A stretch of 64,000 nucleotides of DNA from Paulownia fortunei (taxonomy: Eukaryota; Streptophyta; Magnoliopsida; Lamiales; Paulowniaceae), in NCBI GenBank assembly GCA_019321725.1, contig CM033111.1, forward strand, positions 5,208,001 to 5,272,000, given 5' to 3'. The translations under genes and the position numbers were made by a program. Below the pieces are notes generated by a model, which did not search any database, had not been told where the DNA came from, and worked only from the letters and a program-made list of their open reading frames with translations. Within the stretch, counting starts at the first letter, position 1; each line of letters begins with the position of its first letter. Below, in pieces: positions 1-13,448 of the stretch.

Positions 1-160
1 CTAATTTGATTAATTTTTTGATCGTTCATCGGTTCAACCATTTTTTATCCATTTTGGCTAATTTAACCTTACACCTAAACAAATCTAACTAACCATTGAT
101 TCGTGGTTGGATCAATTGAACCAACCACTCTGATTTGATTTTTAAAATATTGCTCGAGAA
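1..160 (-). repeat. Truncated copy of hAT-like MITE family
   Basis: The first 160 bases resemble the inner and terminal part of the repeats at 13999-14387 and 43744-44137: a GGTTCAACC-type run, a 'gattcgtggttggatcaattgaacc' type block, and an end that reads tgatttttaaaatattg. It is cut by the window start, so its other terminus is not visible. The family assignment is by eye and the copies are diverged. Confidence 0.4.
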
Positions 161-2934
161 TATAAGATTGCATTTAGATGGAATGATTTGAATTTGATGA
201 GAGATTTATGGGAAGAATTTTAAATGAGTTCATATAAGATATATTTAAAATTTATAATAACTCAAAAAATAGATTAAAATAAGAGTTTAGAAATTTAAAA
301 TTTATTGTATTAAAAAATTATCTAAATAATTTGTCATTATGAATTTAAAGTTCTTAATTTAAAATTTATTAATCCAAATAAAGTTTAAATATTTTAAAAA
401 AAGTAAGTTGTTTCGTACACCATCACATGCCATGTTTTTTCAAACATTTGGCTTTATGTCCACCAATATTTTTTATAGCAATGCCGTATATAACTTGTTG
501 TGTTGATTTATTTTTTGAATCACTTTCTTTGAAAAAATTGTTGCAATAATTGAACTTAAATGATTTAATAAATCAATATTTTTCAAATCAACGAGACGTG
601 AAAAAGTCATGTAACCTAATTGTTGATACATATTATGATGTAGACAAATACATAGATATGAATCGCACAACTCGTATTTTAGTCTTTGCACAAGGATATA
701 TGTTACCAGCAATTAAGGCTAACGTGTCTAAAAAACACATACACAACACATGCATGCACTAGTTATTTTATTTTTTAGAATAAGATTAATTCGTCGCCAC
801 CGAGGTTTGACAATTACAAGAATTTTACACTAATATGTTTTATTATACGAAGAAACTATACAAAAAAGAATTTAGATGGGAATATTAATGATCCACGTTA
901 TCTATGCTGTAATTGATCGTATTTCATCTTCTATTATGATATTATCAATACATGTCAAATATATATTAATCGTATCATTTTATATAGTTGGAGTGGAGTG
1001 ATGATATAATAATAAAAGATATAATAATAATTAAAATAAAGAATCTAAATTGCACAATCAATATTACTACAATATAGAAGATACGGTATTTTTCGCCACG
1101 AACGAGGCCCACATGACCGGATTTGAAAAATCCTCTTATGGCGAGAGGTAGTTGAATTCGAAATGCAATTAATATATAATATATATAAATTGAGTGCACT
1201 AATATCGTGATAAATATTTTATTTTTTTAATAAATAAAATACTTAGCATAAAATAGATACACCCAGTACAACAACTGTAGACGGCAAGTGGCATGAAAAG
1301 TCCAAAATCAAAAGGGTAACAAATTATTAAGCATTAGAAAGCTTTACAACCAATATTATTCTCGTATCTTCCACGTGTGTTTCACAAAAGCTAAGCACAA
1401 TTTTCTAATTTAAAAATCCATTTGTTTGTTTTTATATTTCAGGACCAATTTTGAGAGTATTCCATATCATCAATCCACTTAAAAGACAAAAACACATTGG
1501 GGGAACTAGCAATTATTTGGGGGTGGAGTTGGAAACATTAAATGATGAAAGCCTATCAATCAGAAACTGGACAAAGATGAACTAACGCCAAGTCCCAACC
1601 AATCCCAATTTCATATTGAAAATCAAAAAGTTTCAGACAAGAGACACCCATTCTTAATACTAGTTCCAGTATCAACAATGTCTGATCCGAGTAAAAACAA
1701 GCTTTTTAGTGCTTTTTGGCTTAATTCATAGTGATTTTTTTTTCCATTTGGCAACTTTAAGATCTAAATTCAAAAGCAATTATTGTGTTCGAGCTAGTTT
1801 CCGTTCATCCCTAAGTACAAAAGTTACATCTGAATTTTATTTTCTTTTTCTGATCTAAAAATAAAGGTAGATATTTAATCCATCTTTCTATATCTACATT
1901 TTAATCTGCATTATTATATAAATACGTATGTTTGAGATGATTTTATTTTTTTGTTTATTAACTTCTTCTATGAAGACAAAACCAACCCTATCCAAGTATT
2001 ACAATAACAGCGAAGTAAAACTAGTTAAATTAATAACAGCCAAGTACAACAATAATTCATCGGATGAATATCTGTACGTAACATACAACTCTCAAGTACT
2101 CCTTCAAGATATTTTTCAAGAAATATCTTAATCATTAAACATATTTTATACCTCATTCCCTAAGATCTTTATTTTTCGTTTGTTTATTCACATTCTTTGC
2201 CATAAAGATTTCAGTTAATAATATGTTTTATTATTTTATATATTTATTAACATCATTACATGAGATCAATATTTAAAAAAACAAATTATTACACGTGCAT
2301 TTTCATCATCCACGGGCGCGTACTTCACTAGTTTCGCGATGAAATATCAAATTTCATGAAATCAACAACAAAATATTTCAATTTTTTTTTAAAAAAAAAA
2401 TTGCCATTTTGGCCCTTTAACGGGACCAAAGAGTATTCATTAAAATCCAATTCACAAAAAACTTAGATTAGATAGAAATACCCAAATGTGAACATATTTC
2501 AAAGTCACCAAACAGAAGTTACAGGTTCACCCTTTTGAGGGGTGACAATGACAAATAAGTACATCGTTGAGGGGCTTCAAACTTGACCACAAATCACACC
2601 AGTTCTCCAAAGGATTAACAATCTACCATGATAAATTTCAGGGAAACTGACCTCAGTAACTTACCACTGGTAAAAGTGGAAACTTTTATGAGAAAGCATG
2701 ACTTTTCATGCACAACTGAGGAAGTGTCGTGACTGGAAAACTAATCTCATAGAAACAAACTATTCAGCGAAATTCGGTTATATAGTAGATATCAATTTGT
2801 CCCATGGATAGACATGCAGACTTAGGTTATATTTCTTCGACGCAAACAAAATATACTCCTCAAAAAGCTAACATGCTACATGGAATTTTACAGTTTATAT
2901 TTATGTACATCATCATGCTCAACTCTTGGCCAAA
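161..2934. other. AT-rich intergenic stretch downstream of UEV1
   Basis: No coding exon, RNA gene or clear transposon end was recognised here. Short ORFs on both strands have no family features or splice partners. The part next to 2934 should contain the 3' untranslated region of the minus-strand UEV1 gene, but no decisive polyadenylation site was fixed. Confidence 0.5.
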
Positions 2935-5900
2935 TTAGAGGATGCAACATCTGAGCACTATCCCCTTGTGGTCCACCCTAGCATCCTCATTGCCTGTAAA
3001 GAACAGAGACCCTATTAGTGGGATTACCTTTACACATTTCAAACTATAGCATTGTAGCATAATTATCAAATTATTATACATGTGTATTCAATAGCCATAC
3101 AGGAAGTTCAGTTCAAAAAATCTCTTTGCTGTTGCTTTGATGATAGCTTTACTTCTACCAGGCTGCTAGTAGCTATAGTTTGGCTTTTAGATGAACTAGT
3201 TGTTCAATATGGAACCAAGACAGCCTATGAAATCAAGGAAATTTACAAACAACTAAGCCACAGATATAGTGAAACATCACGTAAAAAGTCATGCATCCTA
3301 ACGACTAAAGGTTCTTCCCAGTTATTACATCATATAGAACTGTGTACATGATTTAATCGGGAAGGATTAACCTAAACTATTGTTCGGAATTCAATGTGAT
3401 CTTCCTTTCACTAATTCATTTGCATCCACCGTAGCATATAGGAAACAGAATTCAGCTCAGCAACAAGTTATAACTCAACTGGACAAGCTAAACTAAGGAT
3501 CTACTCAATAGGTCACTTCAGAATACACCTCGATTCTGTTTGAAGATAGAATATCTCCACCTTGATAGTTTGACTTTCAAAATGTAGTTGTTCAACATGG
3601 AACCAAGACAGCCGATGCTGTCTCATGGTGTCAAGTTTTTCATGTCTGATTGCCACCCATTCTATCAATTACATGTGTTAGGCCTTCAAGAAAAAGGACT
3701 TCAGCTATTTTGATAGGGTTGTCTTGAAGACGCTAAACAAATGAAAATCTCTATTCTTCAAAAATCTAAAAGTATCCGTTTAATAAGTTATCGTAATTGG
3801 GCGCATGAGGTATCTAATATGCCTTATTTATATTAATTTAACCATCTTAATTCATGTGTCTCCCTTATTCGTGCCATTATTGAACCAAATTCTAATTAAG
3901 CAAAAGTTATTTGTTATTGCCGACAATGCAATAGTTGCCCAGACTTTGCATTCACCTCTCCGCATGCAAATAACAGTTGCATGTGTCTGAGAATATCAAA
4001 ACTTGTTCCACATCAACAAATAACAACATTCCAAACCAAGTATCCCTTGGCAGCCCCTCCACACATTGTCTTTGTATTCAACATGGAGGGCAATAGTTCT
4101 TAAAGTAGATTGCTGATGGCCAATAACTAATAACACACAATCATTAGTCAATTTTTGCAATAAATCAACGAGATATCTACAAGATGAATACGCGAAACAG
4201 AAAAATAATAAAAATTCCATCAAGAATCTGATATGACAGAATGTGAACAACAAAAGAAAAATTGGGAGGGATAACATACAGCTAGGAGATAAGATCTGTC
4301 AGCAAATATTTCTCAGAAGTAGGAGTTAACAGTCCAAATATGTTTCGCCAGACCAAGGTGTTCTTCAAGGGTTGCCAGATTAATTTCAAACTTCTGTTTT
4401 GAAATTCAGTCATCTCTCTTCGAAAATTCAGGAGGTGAAAATTTTACTAAGATAAGAAGAAAGTTTTAAAAAAATTTAATTGATCAAAGGGTCATCTACA
4501 TAGTTATATACAGTCAAGTAACTTGTAAATGTAAATTTCATTTATAAAGAGAAAATAGTATATTAACTTTTTAAAATGGTTCAGACCTTTCTATAAATTG
4601 CAACTTCATAGTTTAGAAGTCTTCTCATTTTTATTTTATTATAGAAAATGTTAAACTTGTGAACTTGCTTTCACATAAATTTTCCAAAAACTTCTCAAAT
4701 AACTGTAACTATATGTTGCTGTAATAGCTTTTTGTTTCATCCTTATCATGATCATTATATCCTATAATAACATGCAATTCTTCATCAGACAATCTAATGA
4801 CAAATACTTTCAACACCTGAACTAATACCATTCCTATGCTCAGATATTTGGTTAATGAATTCACAATATGTTTTTAATTTCCCATATTCCAATTCTCAAG
4901 GATATGCCTAGAGAATATTTGATTTAGAGCCCTTTCCGTAATATCTCTATCCTAAGGGAATCTTCAAATCTAAAATTTACAGCATTGAAAGAAAACAAGA
5001 GTGATGAAGTAGGAATCACAAATTTCTATTTTGCTTATGAAGTTCAAAATTTAAAAGATGACAAACCTTCTGGAGGCTGAGCTAGTTTACGATTTTGGGG
5101 AGACATCATATCTTTTTTCAATTGCATCAATATATCCTCCATTGTATACTCCCTTCGCCAATCAGCAAGCATGGGGAAGAGACTGGGTTCAACCTGGAGT
5201 TTGATCACCCAAAAGTTTATTTTAAAGCATAAGACCGCATAGTATGTTTCTGAAAAGCAGTACTTACCATGCCAGTTTCCTGATTAACGCAGCTCATATT
5301 TATCCGTGTCTGGAACCTTACACTTGGTGGATTATCTGGATAATCCTTCCCACAGAATAATTTTAACTGGTATATGCGCCCTTCATGTACAGTCTGTTGA
5401 GCAGCTTTCACAATGAGATATAAAATTTTCATTCACTGGTCATGCTATATATTAGATAAAATAATCCTTTTAGTAATGTCCAATGCCAAACTTGTCCTTG
5501 GTGATTAGAGATAGGAGCAGAGCTTCATAATAAGACCTTCCAAGAATTTTGTCAAATCAATGAATTGCTGGGAAAATGCATAATCCAGGATTTATATATC
5601 ATTGCTTGATAGTTCAATTGTTCAAAAACAAGAAATGTTCAATGGAAGGCACATTTTAAAACGAAATGAAAGTATACGACAATGATGAAGGATGAATGGA
5701 AGTGAATGAAATGAATAAATTGATAACAAGATCAATAAAAGTAACTATATGATACTATGTCAACTGCCATTTCTTTACCCAATCAAGCATGTGATTTCAT
5801 CTCAAATTTCGCACATCATTTCTAGCTCACTAAGAAATTCTTGAGTTCACCAAACAGCACTGGAAGACAGAATTGATAAAAAATGACTTTCATGAAACAA

Positions 5901-8823
5901 CAAAAATGCATCACTGAAATAATAATTTAAAAAAAAAACAGAAAAAATAAATGCTGGAAAAAATAGACATAAATCCTCTGCAGCAAGTGCAGTAAATACC
6001 TGGAAAACATGTACATGCATAGTTTAAACAAGACTACTTCACAAGTGGAAATAATGAAAAGAGAGAACTAACATTAGGAGGACCAATGATGGTTCCCGTC
6101 CATGATTGCATGTACACATCATCAGCATCGTCCATCCCATAGCTCACAGTTCCATCCCCTATTCCCTTCTCTCCTCTCTCAAGCTCTTCCAATAACCGGA
6201 AGTTTCTAGGCACTGAAAGGAGCAATTTTGTCATAAAAGTTACCACATTATAGACCAATGTTTTCAATAGATCATCACACAATAGCAAGAGCAGCAGTAC
6301 AACTAGTATAACCAATTTGGATGACACATTACATCACCCACTTGATCTAAGAAATGGTATTAGGACAAAAAGTAACACTCAAGTGTACCAAGCCATCCAT
6401 CTCATAAGTGCAATGTAGAATGCTTCAAACTACAGAGCATGTACATATGTAGCAACCTGCACAGTCCAGACTAATTTCACTTAACTAAAGGTGCTATGGA
6501 TAAACTACAAAACAAAGCAAAGAGACTTGCCAATTGAGAAGAATATCCTAAAGAGAAACAATTTCCATATCCATGGGATAATGCTTTGGAGCAGAGAAAC
6601 TAGAATTCAAAGCAGAAGCCCGTCAATTGTTTCTAACAAGCTCAACAGAAATGTTACTTGGGCAGCAGATAATCATTATATTATTATTTTGTTTATTACT
6701 ATTATTACTACAACAACAAAACATCGACAATTACTTTTATAATAATAAACTAAAAGGACATCTACATGGAAATATAAGGACATTAAAACACTCAAAACAC
6801 ACGCTAATCATCAAAAATATAATCTCAGCATGAAAGAAAGTGATATTTTTCAAGAATACTAGCAGAAAGTGGGCAGTATTTCAATATATCCAAAAACAGA
6901 AAGAAAGACAATCTGACTTAGGGAAAGTTACATGAAAATATTAAATTGTTACTATCAGCCATCTTCATCAGTCAATCCAATGTCTATACAATGTGTAAGT
7001 CTCCCCATCAGCAATCAGAAAGCCCAAACCATAAATTCTCTTTTATCTATGACAATTCATTCATAATTTATGTTCTCTTTACTTAACCAAGTAATTAAAT
7101 AATGTTAAGCAATAATAACATTTGCTTCAAATTTCATTAATTGAAACCAATTATTTGTTTGGTTGTGATTGGAAATGCCCCTCAATAACAAAGTTCCAAA
7201 CCTGATGTTATGTTATAATTTAAAGTCGTGTTGTCATTTCTATGTTTTTATTATACTACGAGGAATTTCAAGTCATTCAACATACTTGACTAAAAGTTTA
7301 CTCTGTTGTCAGTACTCAGTAGTAAAGTAGGTCCAGTGGCAGGTTGGTCAAAACAGGTCAAGTATAATTGGGTTGATAGTGGTAGGTCAAAACAGGATGG
7401 GTCTTCCAGTTTGCCCCACCCCTTTTTAACAGCTTCCACCCCCACCTATGCTGAAAGAGGGAGGGGGGTTTGGGTTTGAGTTTGAGACAGGTCAAAAGGG
7501 AGTGGGTTGGTTGGAAGCAACACATTCGGTTCTATCTCAACCATTTTCATCCCACAAGCACTGATTTCCACCAACCATTTAACCCAACCAACTTATTCTT
7601 ACTTTAAATTCTTTGGATTGACACAATAATTGCTGGGTGGATCCAGACGAGTTGTAGGGTATTGAACCAAATTACCAGCCTTAAGGAATTAAGGGGCTGG
7701 TTTGTAGTGAAGTTTTGCAAAATTAAGGGGCTGTTTTGTAGTGAAATTATGCAAAGAACCCTACTACTTATCTACTGTTATATGCTTGAATTACAGCCGA
7801 TGAAACTGCTAATCATGAGAAGTGATCATGCTGAATAGATCAAGGGGTGACAATTGAATTACTACTTCGATAGAATAAGTATAAATCATTGTTGCTTAGG
7901 CAACCATGAAGAGTCGATCGGTTCCTTCCCAATCTCTACCACCAGGCAGTCCCTTGGATAGTTGATTTTTGTTTTAGTAGCCAATACATATGACCCTAGT
8001 TACTCGGTGCTATAAATTTGTTTAACTTGTTAGGTATGCACGCAAATTAGACAGAGATGGTGCACCAAGTAACTGCATATTCACCCTGTACTCTGCCATT
8101 GTGATTCTGCACAATTAATAGGGACGCAATCAATTAAGTTGTCCTAAGCCATAGCACTAATACTGCAAACTTCCAGGGAATCTTGTGGCCACTTACCCTT
8201 ATCCTCTTAAAAATAAGCAGCTAATTTCCCTCATAAAATTCATTTTTATGAATCCTCTCTTAACCCTAAACTCTTCTAGTCTCTCTAGTTCCTCGTCTAG
8301 ATTTCCACCGAGTGTTCAGTGCATAACATTCATCTGCTTGTAAACCTCTTAGAATTTTAATCGTGACATATTCCATTTATAAAAAGAAATTAAGGAGTCA
8401 CAAGTCTAGCTGGAACTCAGTTCATCCTCATTCTTCATTTGGTATGAAATCACCAGTAACAGACATCAAGATTTACATTTCCCACCTTAAACTTAAAATA
8501 GGGTAAATAGAATTATGATGAAGGAAGATGCTAAAAGATAAGCAATCCATTAAAATTCGTGCACAAAAGAAAGTGATAAACTATAAAACCCATAACAGAT
8601 TCAACAGCAATTCATCATCGAAATATTAATTCAGGCACTTTAGCCAGTAACCTAGTCCTTCAAATTGAACTCAGCAACCATTACTCAAGACCCAAAAGAA
8701 AAAAAAAAAAAAAGGAAAAAAACGAAGACGACGACGAAAATTGACTTGATCTGCAGGGAAATTTTAGAATTCCGAGGGGTTTTGAAGCTTACCAACAACC
8801 CGTGATGATCCTTCAGAACCCAT
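2935..8823 (-). CDS. UEV1: Ubiquitin-conjugating enzyme E2 variant 1 (UEV1/MMS2 type), 5 exons
   Basis: Predicted exons on the minus strand: 8793-8823, 6073-6212, 5268-5393, 5067-5193 and 2935-2993, giving 160 residues, the length of the longer plant UEV1A/B class. The UBC fold runs from about residue 11 ([17 protein letters not shown]) to 141. The E2 HPN tripeptide and the catalytic cysteine site are absent, as expected for a UEV; the cysteine in NMSCVN is at another place. UEVs pair with Ubc13 to build Lys63-linked ubiquitin chains in DNA-damage tolerance and signalling. The start is the ATG of [10 protein letters not shown]; the splice phases join cleanly at every border. The last exon is tiny and ends in CCIL, which fits a CaaX prenylation box, so this form may be membrane-attached (inference). 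If intron 4 is retained, translation would end after GLSSFKF, giving a shorter soluble form. Confidence 0.92.
2994..5066 (-). other. UEV1 intron 4 (2.1 kb) with short direct repeats
   Basis: The intron lies between the PPEG-encoding exon and the CaaX-encoding exon. A 30-bp direct repeat (3201-3230 and 3589-3618, about 27 matches, core ggaaccaagacagcc) lies within it. ORFs on either strand inside it look random. An in-frame stop at 5044-5046 would terminate an intron-retained transcript. Confidence 0.6.
6213..8792 (-). other. UEV1 intron 1 (2.6 kb)
   Basis: Long first intron separating the 31-nt first coding exon from the UBC core. It contains a tandem duplication at 7687-7754 and a stretch around 7330-7620 rich in 'ggtcaaaacagg' type words that looks like an old repeat. 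No coding sequence was recognised. Confidence 0.6.
7687..7754. repeat. Two-copy 34-bp tandem duplication
   Basis: Copies start at 7687 and 7721; both read aattaaggggctg then ttgtagtga and end in gcaa, with about four differences. Confidence 0.7.
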
Positions 8824-8978
8824 TTCCCGCTGCATTTACAGGAGGGTAGAGGGATTTTGGAGATGAATTAAAAATGGGGTTTGAGAGAGAGTCAAAAGGG
8901 TGTGCTTTGATTGACTGATATAAGACCGCAATTTTACTGTTGTTGAGAACTCAAGTCAAGTCTTTTTATCTTCGCTCT

Positions 8979-9028
8979 TTATTTGATTTTTCACACTTTA
9001 TTTGATTTTTCACTCTTTATTTGATTTC
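8979..9028. repeat. Three copies of a 19-bp repeat upstream of UEV1
   Basis: The word tttatttgattt recurs at 8979, 8998 and 9017, an exact 19-bp period, about 150-200 bp upstream of the UEV1 start codon. Confidence 0.75.
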
Positions 9029-9170
9029 AAGACAGAGGACCTTTTTGCAAGCTTTTGAGGATAAATCTGAAGGAAAGAATAAAGCTGCCATTTAGAATAC
9101 ACCAAAAGCAAACACTGATTGTAGTAGGGGACAAAAAAATTTTACAACTCAAAATGATTTTTAGCATCAA

Positions 9171-9310
9171 ATGTTTATATAATACATTTATATATATTAA
9201 AAATTTGTGTAGGAACTTTAAATTATAGTGAGAAAAAAAAATGTTTATATAATACATATATATATATTAAAAAATTGTGTTGGGACCTTAATTTATAGTG
9301 AGGCAAAAAA
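9171..9310. repeat. 70-bp tandem duplication
   Basis: Copies start at 9171 and 9241, both with atgtttatataatacat and ending in a t-a-tagtgag plus A-run. They differ at about ten sites. The ORF read through it on the minus strand is treated as chance. Confidence 0.75.
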
Positions 9311-9626
9311 GTTTTTTTTATTTTTTGAATAAAAGAAAATACAAAAACCAAAAAATGCTTGTAGAAATGAGATATTTTCTTTATGATTTTCAATTACATT
9401 CGAGAAAATAATGAAGTCATCCTTAGTGCAAAAGGGAAATGAGAAGGATTTTAGTTTCAATATTCCTTTTTCTCACTCCTTTCAGTTAATTAGGAAGGAG
9501 CCACAAAACTTAAATAAAATTTTTATAAAAAAATGGACAAAAAATTATTTTAAATTTTTTAAGAAGACAAAATTTAATAAATTTGTATATAAAATTTATA
9601 TTAAACTTAAATTTTTATGGAGTTGA

Positions 9627-9648
9627 GTTCGGCCGTTCCTGGCCGAAC
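9627..9648. repeat. 8-bp inverted repeat, GC-rich
   Basis: gttcggcc at 9627-9634 and ggccgaac at 9641-9648 with a 6-base loop (gttcct), in otherwise very AT-rich DNA. Confidence 0.6.
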
Positions 9649-10883
9649 CTTGGCTCTTTACTGCAGTTCACAAAATCCTTGATCCATATACAGCAAGAAT
9701 GAATCTTTGTCATGTATCTTATTTACCATTCAATTGTACATTTTTGTAAAATATTCAAATTTTAAGTAATACAATTAAGATTAACATTCTTAAATTTGTA
9801 AGGGTTGAAACCGAGCATTTATATGTTGGTACAAAGATGAATAATCAAATTTGAAATATGTGAAAAAAAGATGAATTGGTATATGACTTATACAATTATC
9901 TAACAAAATTGTCAAACCACCTTAAGTATCAGTTTAATTTATACTGCCCTGCAGTTGGAGTGTTGACTCAAGGGCTGCATGTGCCTTTCTTTTGAATTTG
10001 TTGATAAAAAGATGGCAAAATTCATGTGTGTGTGCATTCCGTGTCCTAAATTTCACTTCCTACCTGCAAGTGAACTAATAATTGTTAATTATGTTTGTTT
10101 CATGGGTTTAACATAGAGTTTAAGAATCTCTTCTGCTCAAATTTCAAATTGAAATGATCTGACATGGAATTCTAAGACCGTGGTTAATCCCAAAAATGCA
10201 AATAGTGCCGCACTGCGTGACACCAAAGCTAACTCTCTTGATTGATTTGATTAGCATACACGATATACCCCTTTTTGGTAAGGATCTTGAGTCAAGACGC
10301 ACAGAGCATCTTGAAGAGGCCATAGGTATGGATGAAATACCTCATTTTGATAATAGTTTCAATCACAAGATGTTAATATCTATGGATCTTGCCAAATGAA
10401 GAGTACATCACTTCATCAATTTCAAGTAGAAGTTATTTATTGAAACGACGGATAAATATAAATGGCACAATTTGCAAGAGTTTCGTTAGAGATGAAGCTC
10501 TGTCAAAACTATCAATTTAGTGTATCATTTTTTGTTGTAAAAATTCCATAGAATTGGACTTGTCATAAGCCTGAAAGAAGTTAAGGCAAAAAGCAAAGAG
10601 AATACAGAACCATAATATACTCCGGAGTTTAATGATATACAAATTCAAAGCAGTACATTATCCCAAACGAACAAGTGAAGCAACAAGGAACCAAAGCGCA
10701 CGGCATAGATTTTGCTATTTCAGCAACCCTAAAATTCTGCAACCATTGCATAGTGCAGTCATCATGTGAAAATGGAGTAGATAATTCCATAAGCATGGAG
10801 AAGATACAGTTATGGTATTCATTTTCTAAGCACCGTAACAAATTCACAGATACACTTACTGAGTGGAGATTTGATGTTCATTA

Positions 10884-13448
10884 TCATGACTTTTTTCCAC
10901 CTTCAAACCATTCAGCCATGTCATCATCATCACCAGATGCAAGATATCCACTTGTTCCTTGAAAGATGGAAGCATTATATCTACCAGTATCTTCCCTAGA
11001 ATGATCCGCAGTTCTGCTTTTATCAGCCATTTCCATTTTCCACAATTCTTGCTTTTGCACATTCCGGGACAAGTCACTCTTTCCTCCAGAAACTGGAAAG
11101 TCCATGAAACCTTGCACCTGATTCCATGAGCTTGAGCTAATGTGATCTTGACTCTCAGTCTCAACAAATTTCAAGGAATCATCACCCCCATAGCTACTTT
11201 GCTTCTCTGGTACAAACCAAGGCTGCATCTCATGATTCTCTACATTATTGTTCACAGGTTTAGATGCAATATATCCACTGTTTGATGCAATCGGTCTCCT
11301 ATGATCACATTTCAGACATACCATATTTCTTCTGAAGTTGATGTAATTACACCTACAAAAACACATTAATGTGAAACAAGAGCAGAGCATAATTAAATTC
11401 CATTCTCAGATGATCATAGAAGTTCTATTTAGGTGCATCTCAAAATCACATGAAGATATAGGCAAGTCTTACGAATCACATTCCCACTCTCCAGGATTTA
11501 GTTGCCGCTTTGGTGGCTTCTCCTTACACTGCAAACACCTTGTATTTCTTGCAAAGTTCAAAAAATTGCATCTGCAAAAAGTTAAACTTCTTAGGAAACC
11601 AAGAAAACAAGGAGAACTAACAAATCAGATAGATTAGAGAAAGAGGAGTAGAATTATTATTACTTGTCACATATCCAGTCTCCTTTCTTCAATGGAAGAT
11701 TTTCCTGTTCTTCTGCTAATTTTTTTAGTCTTTCATGGAAGAAGGCATCACAGCGCAAGCACTTGACATTTCGGGCAAAATTAAGGAAATTGCATCTAGA
11801 AAATATCAGATTTTTTTTTTAAATTTTATGACATTGAGGAAGATAAAGGGGATGCAAATGTATTCTATAAACTGGACGTGCATCTTACTTGGAACAAATC
11901 CAGTCACCTTGCTTCATTGGAACATTAATTTGACTCCTTTCTTGTTCAACGGCATTTTCTTGGGTGGATGAGGTCCACTCGCGAGTAGTGGCTGTTGGTG
12001 GTTCACGATCATGTCCATCAACCTTAATGTCTATGATTTCTTTCAACAATGTTCTTACAGATTCCTTAACCCTTTTGTTTAAGCATGGCTTGTTTTCCAC
12101 AGAACCGACCACGGGATCAAGACCATACATCAACAAAAAGCGCATAACATCCACGGTCCTACCCCCCTCATCCTCACGCGCCTTTACATATGCTCTATCA
12201 CAATCACCTCTTAAAATGCAGGAGCTGCAAACCTACTAAAACAGATCCAAATTATGCTGTAATAGAGTACTATTAGCATAAATTGCTTTAGCTAATCAAA
12301 TGGTACAATTAAGACATACATTTCCTTCATTGATTCCAACATGAGCTCTTAGACGTTTTCCCGAGTTGACAACTTTCCTATCTGTGCTTGGACATCCGGA
12401 CCCAGCAATTACCAGAATATCTTTCCGTGACAAGTATCTGCACAATATAGGCTTGATATTCATATTAAAATGCAAATAAGCATTAGAAACCTGAAGAAAA
12501 TGAACTAAACCACAAGTTATTAAAACAATTTTGAGAATTGGACACAAATGGCAGACTTGCAAGACCCCATTATGACTAATTAATCAGCCATTCAATAAGA
12601 AATTTTGGCTACCCCTTTTCCCGGGGGGAAAAAGTAAAAGTATTTTCTCTGTTTAGCAATTTCCCTGGACAGGTGAAGCGCTCTTTCTCTTGTGATACTT
12701 CACTGTTATTTTCCTACTCAAGAACTTGAACATAAAGGCATGCAAGATAATTGCTACCAATATCAGGGGCAGCTACCACTTTTTTCCTTAGCAGACCTAA
12801 GAATAAGGTACAAACCCGAGTACTCTACTAGCGGAAAAACTCATTTTACAGCAACAAAAATTCATTTCACTCATTCCCTATATCAAACAGGTAATCTGCT
12901 TGCAACCACTCCGTAGTCCATACACCTAACATTCACTAAAAAACAACTCAAATGAAATGAAAACAAATCACTTCTCAAGAAAACATTTAAAAAATTCAAA
13001 TAAAATAAACTCAAAAACAGGAACTGTACCTTATAAGTTGGTAGTGGTCGCGGGCAAAATTCAAAGAAGCAGTTCTTATCAAATTCGCCTCTTTATTGCC
13101 CAATTCTCCATTATTCGCAAAAGGATTTCCAATTTCATCAAAATATCCATTCTTTAACAATTTCTCCATTACATCCACCCATTCACGCCATGGATGTGAA
13201 ATCTGGATGCTGGAAAAAACCTTACGCTGTTTCTGGGGCAAAAACCCTTCTTCTTCCTCTTGAACAGGAGAATTGAATTGGGTTTTTGAGGACTGAAATT
13301 CTTGAGCTTCATTTAGGATGAATTGAATTGCAGGATTGTAAAGTGAAGGATTTTTGGAGGTGGGGTTGTGGATATGAGAAATGGGTAAATAAAACTTTGG
13401 GTTTTGCAACAATTTTAGGGTTTTGAGGTAGCTATTTGGATTGAACAT
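10884..13448 (-). CDS. RanBP2-type zinc-finger organelle protein (OZ/VAR3-like), 6 exons
   Basis: Exons 13030-13448, 12320-12437, 11889-12232, 11664-11795, 11473-11571 and 10884-11352 give 526 residues. Three RanBP2 fingers are visible, each W-x-C-x2-C-x10-C-x2-C: cysteines 292/295/306/309, 336/339/350/353 and 369/372/383/386, with the NF.RN core. A further cysteine motif (VCSSC, from residue 180) precedes them. The N-terminus (MFNPNSYLKTLKLLQNPK) is basic and free of acidic residues, consistent with an organelle transit peptide. Members of this family (OZ1/VAR3 in Arabidopsis) act in chloroplast or mitochondrial RNA processing such as C-to-U editing; which organelle and target apply here cannot be read from the sequence. 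The fingers are split by introns at the same place and phase, so exons 4 and 5 look like duplicated symmetric units. The tail (about 387-526) is low in recognisable motifs. Confidence 0.88.

Larger units (their letters stand above)
8824..10883. other. Intergenic region between UEV1 promoter and OZ gene 3' end
   Basis: Contains the UEV1 promoter side (just above 8823), three 19-bp repeats, a 70-bp tandem duplication and a small GC-rich inverted repeat, each listed separately. The ORF at 10196-10399 (plus) has no recognisable features. The 3' untranslated region of the OZ-like gene should lie just below 10884. Confidence 0.5.
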
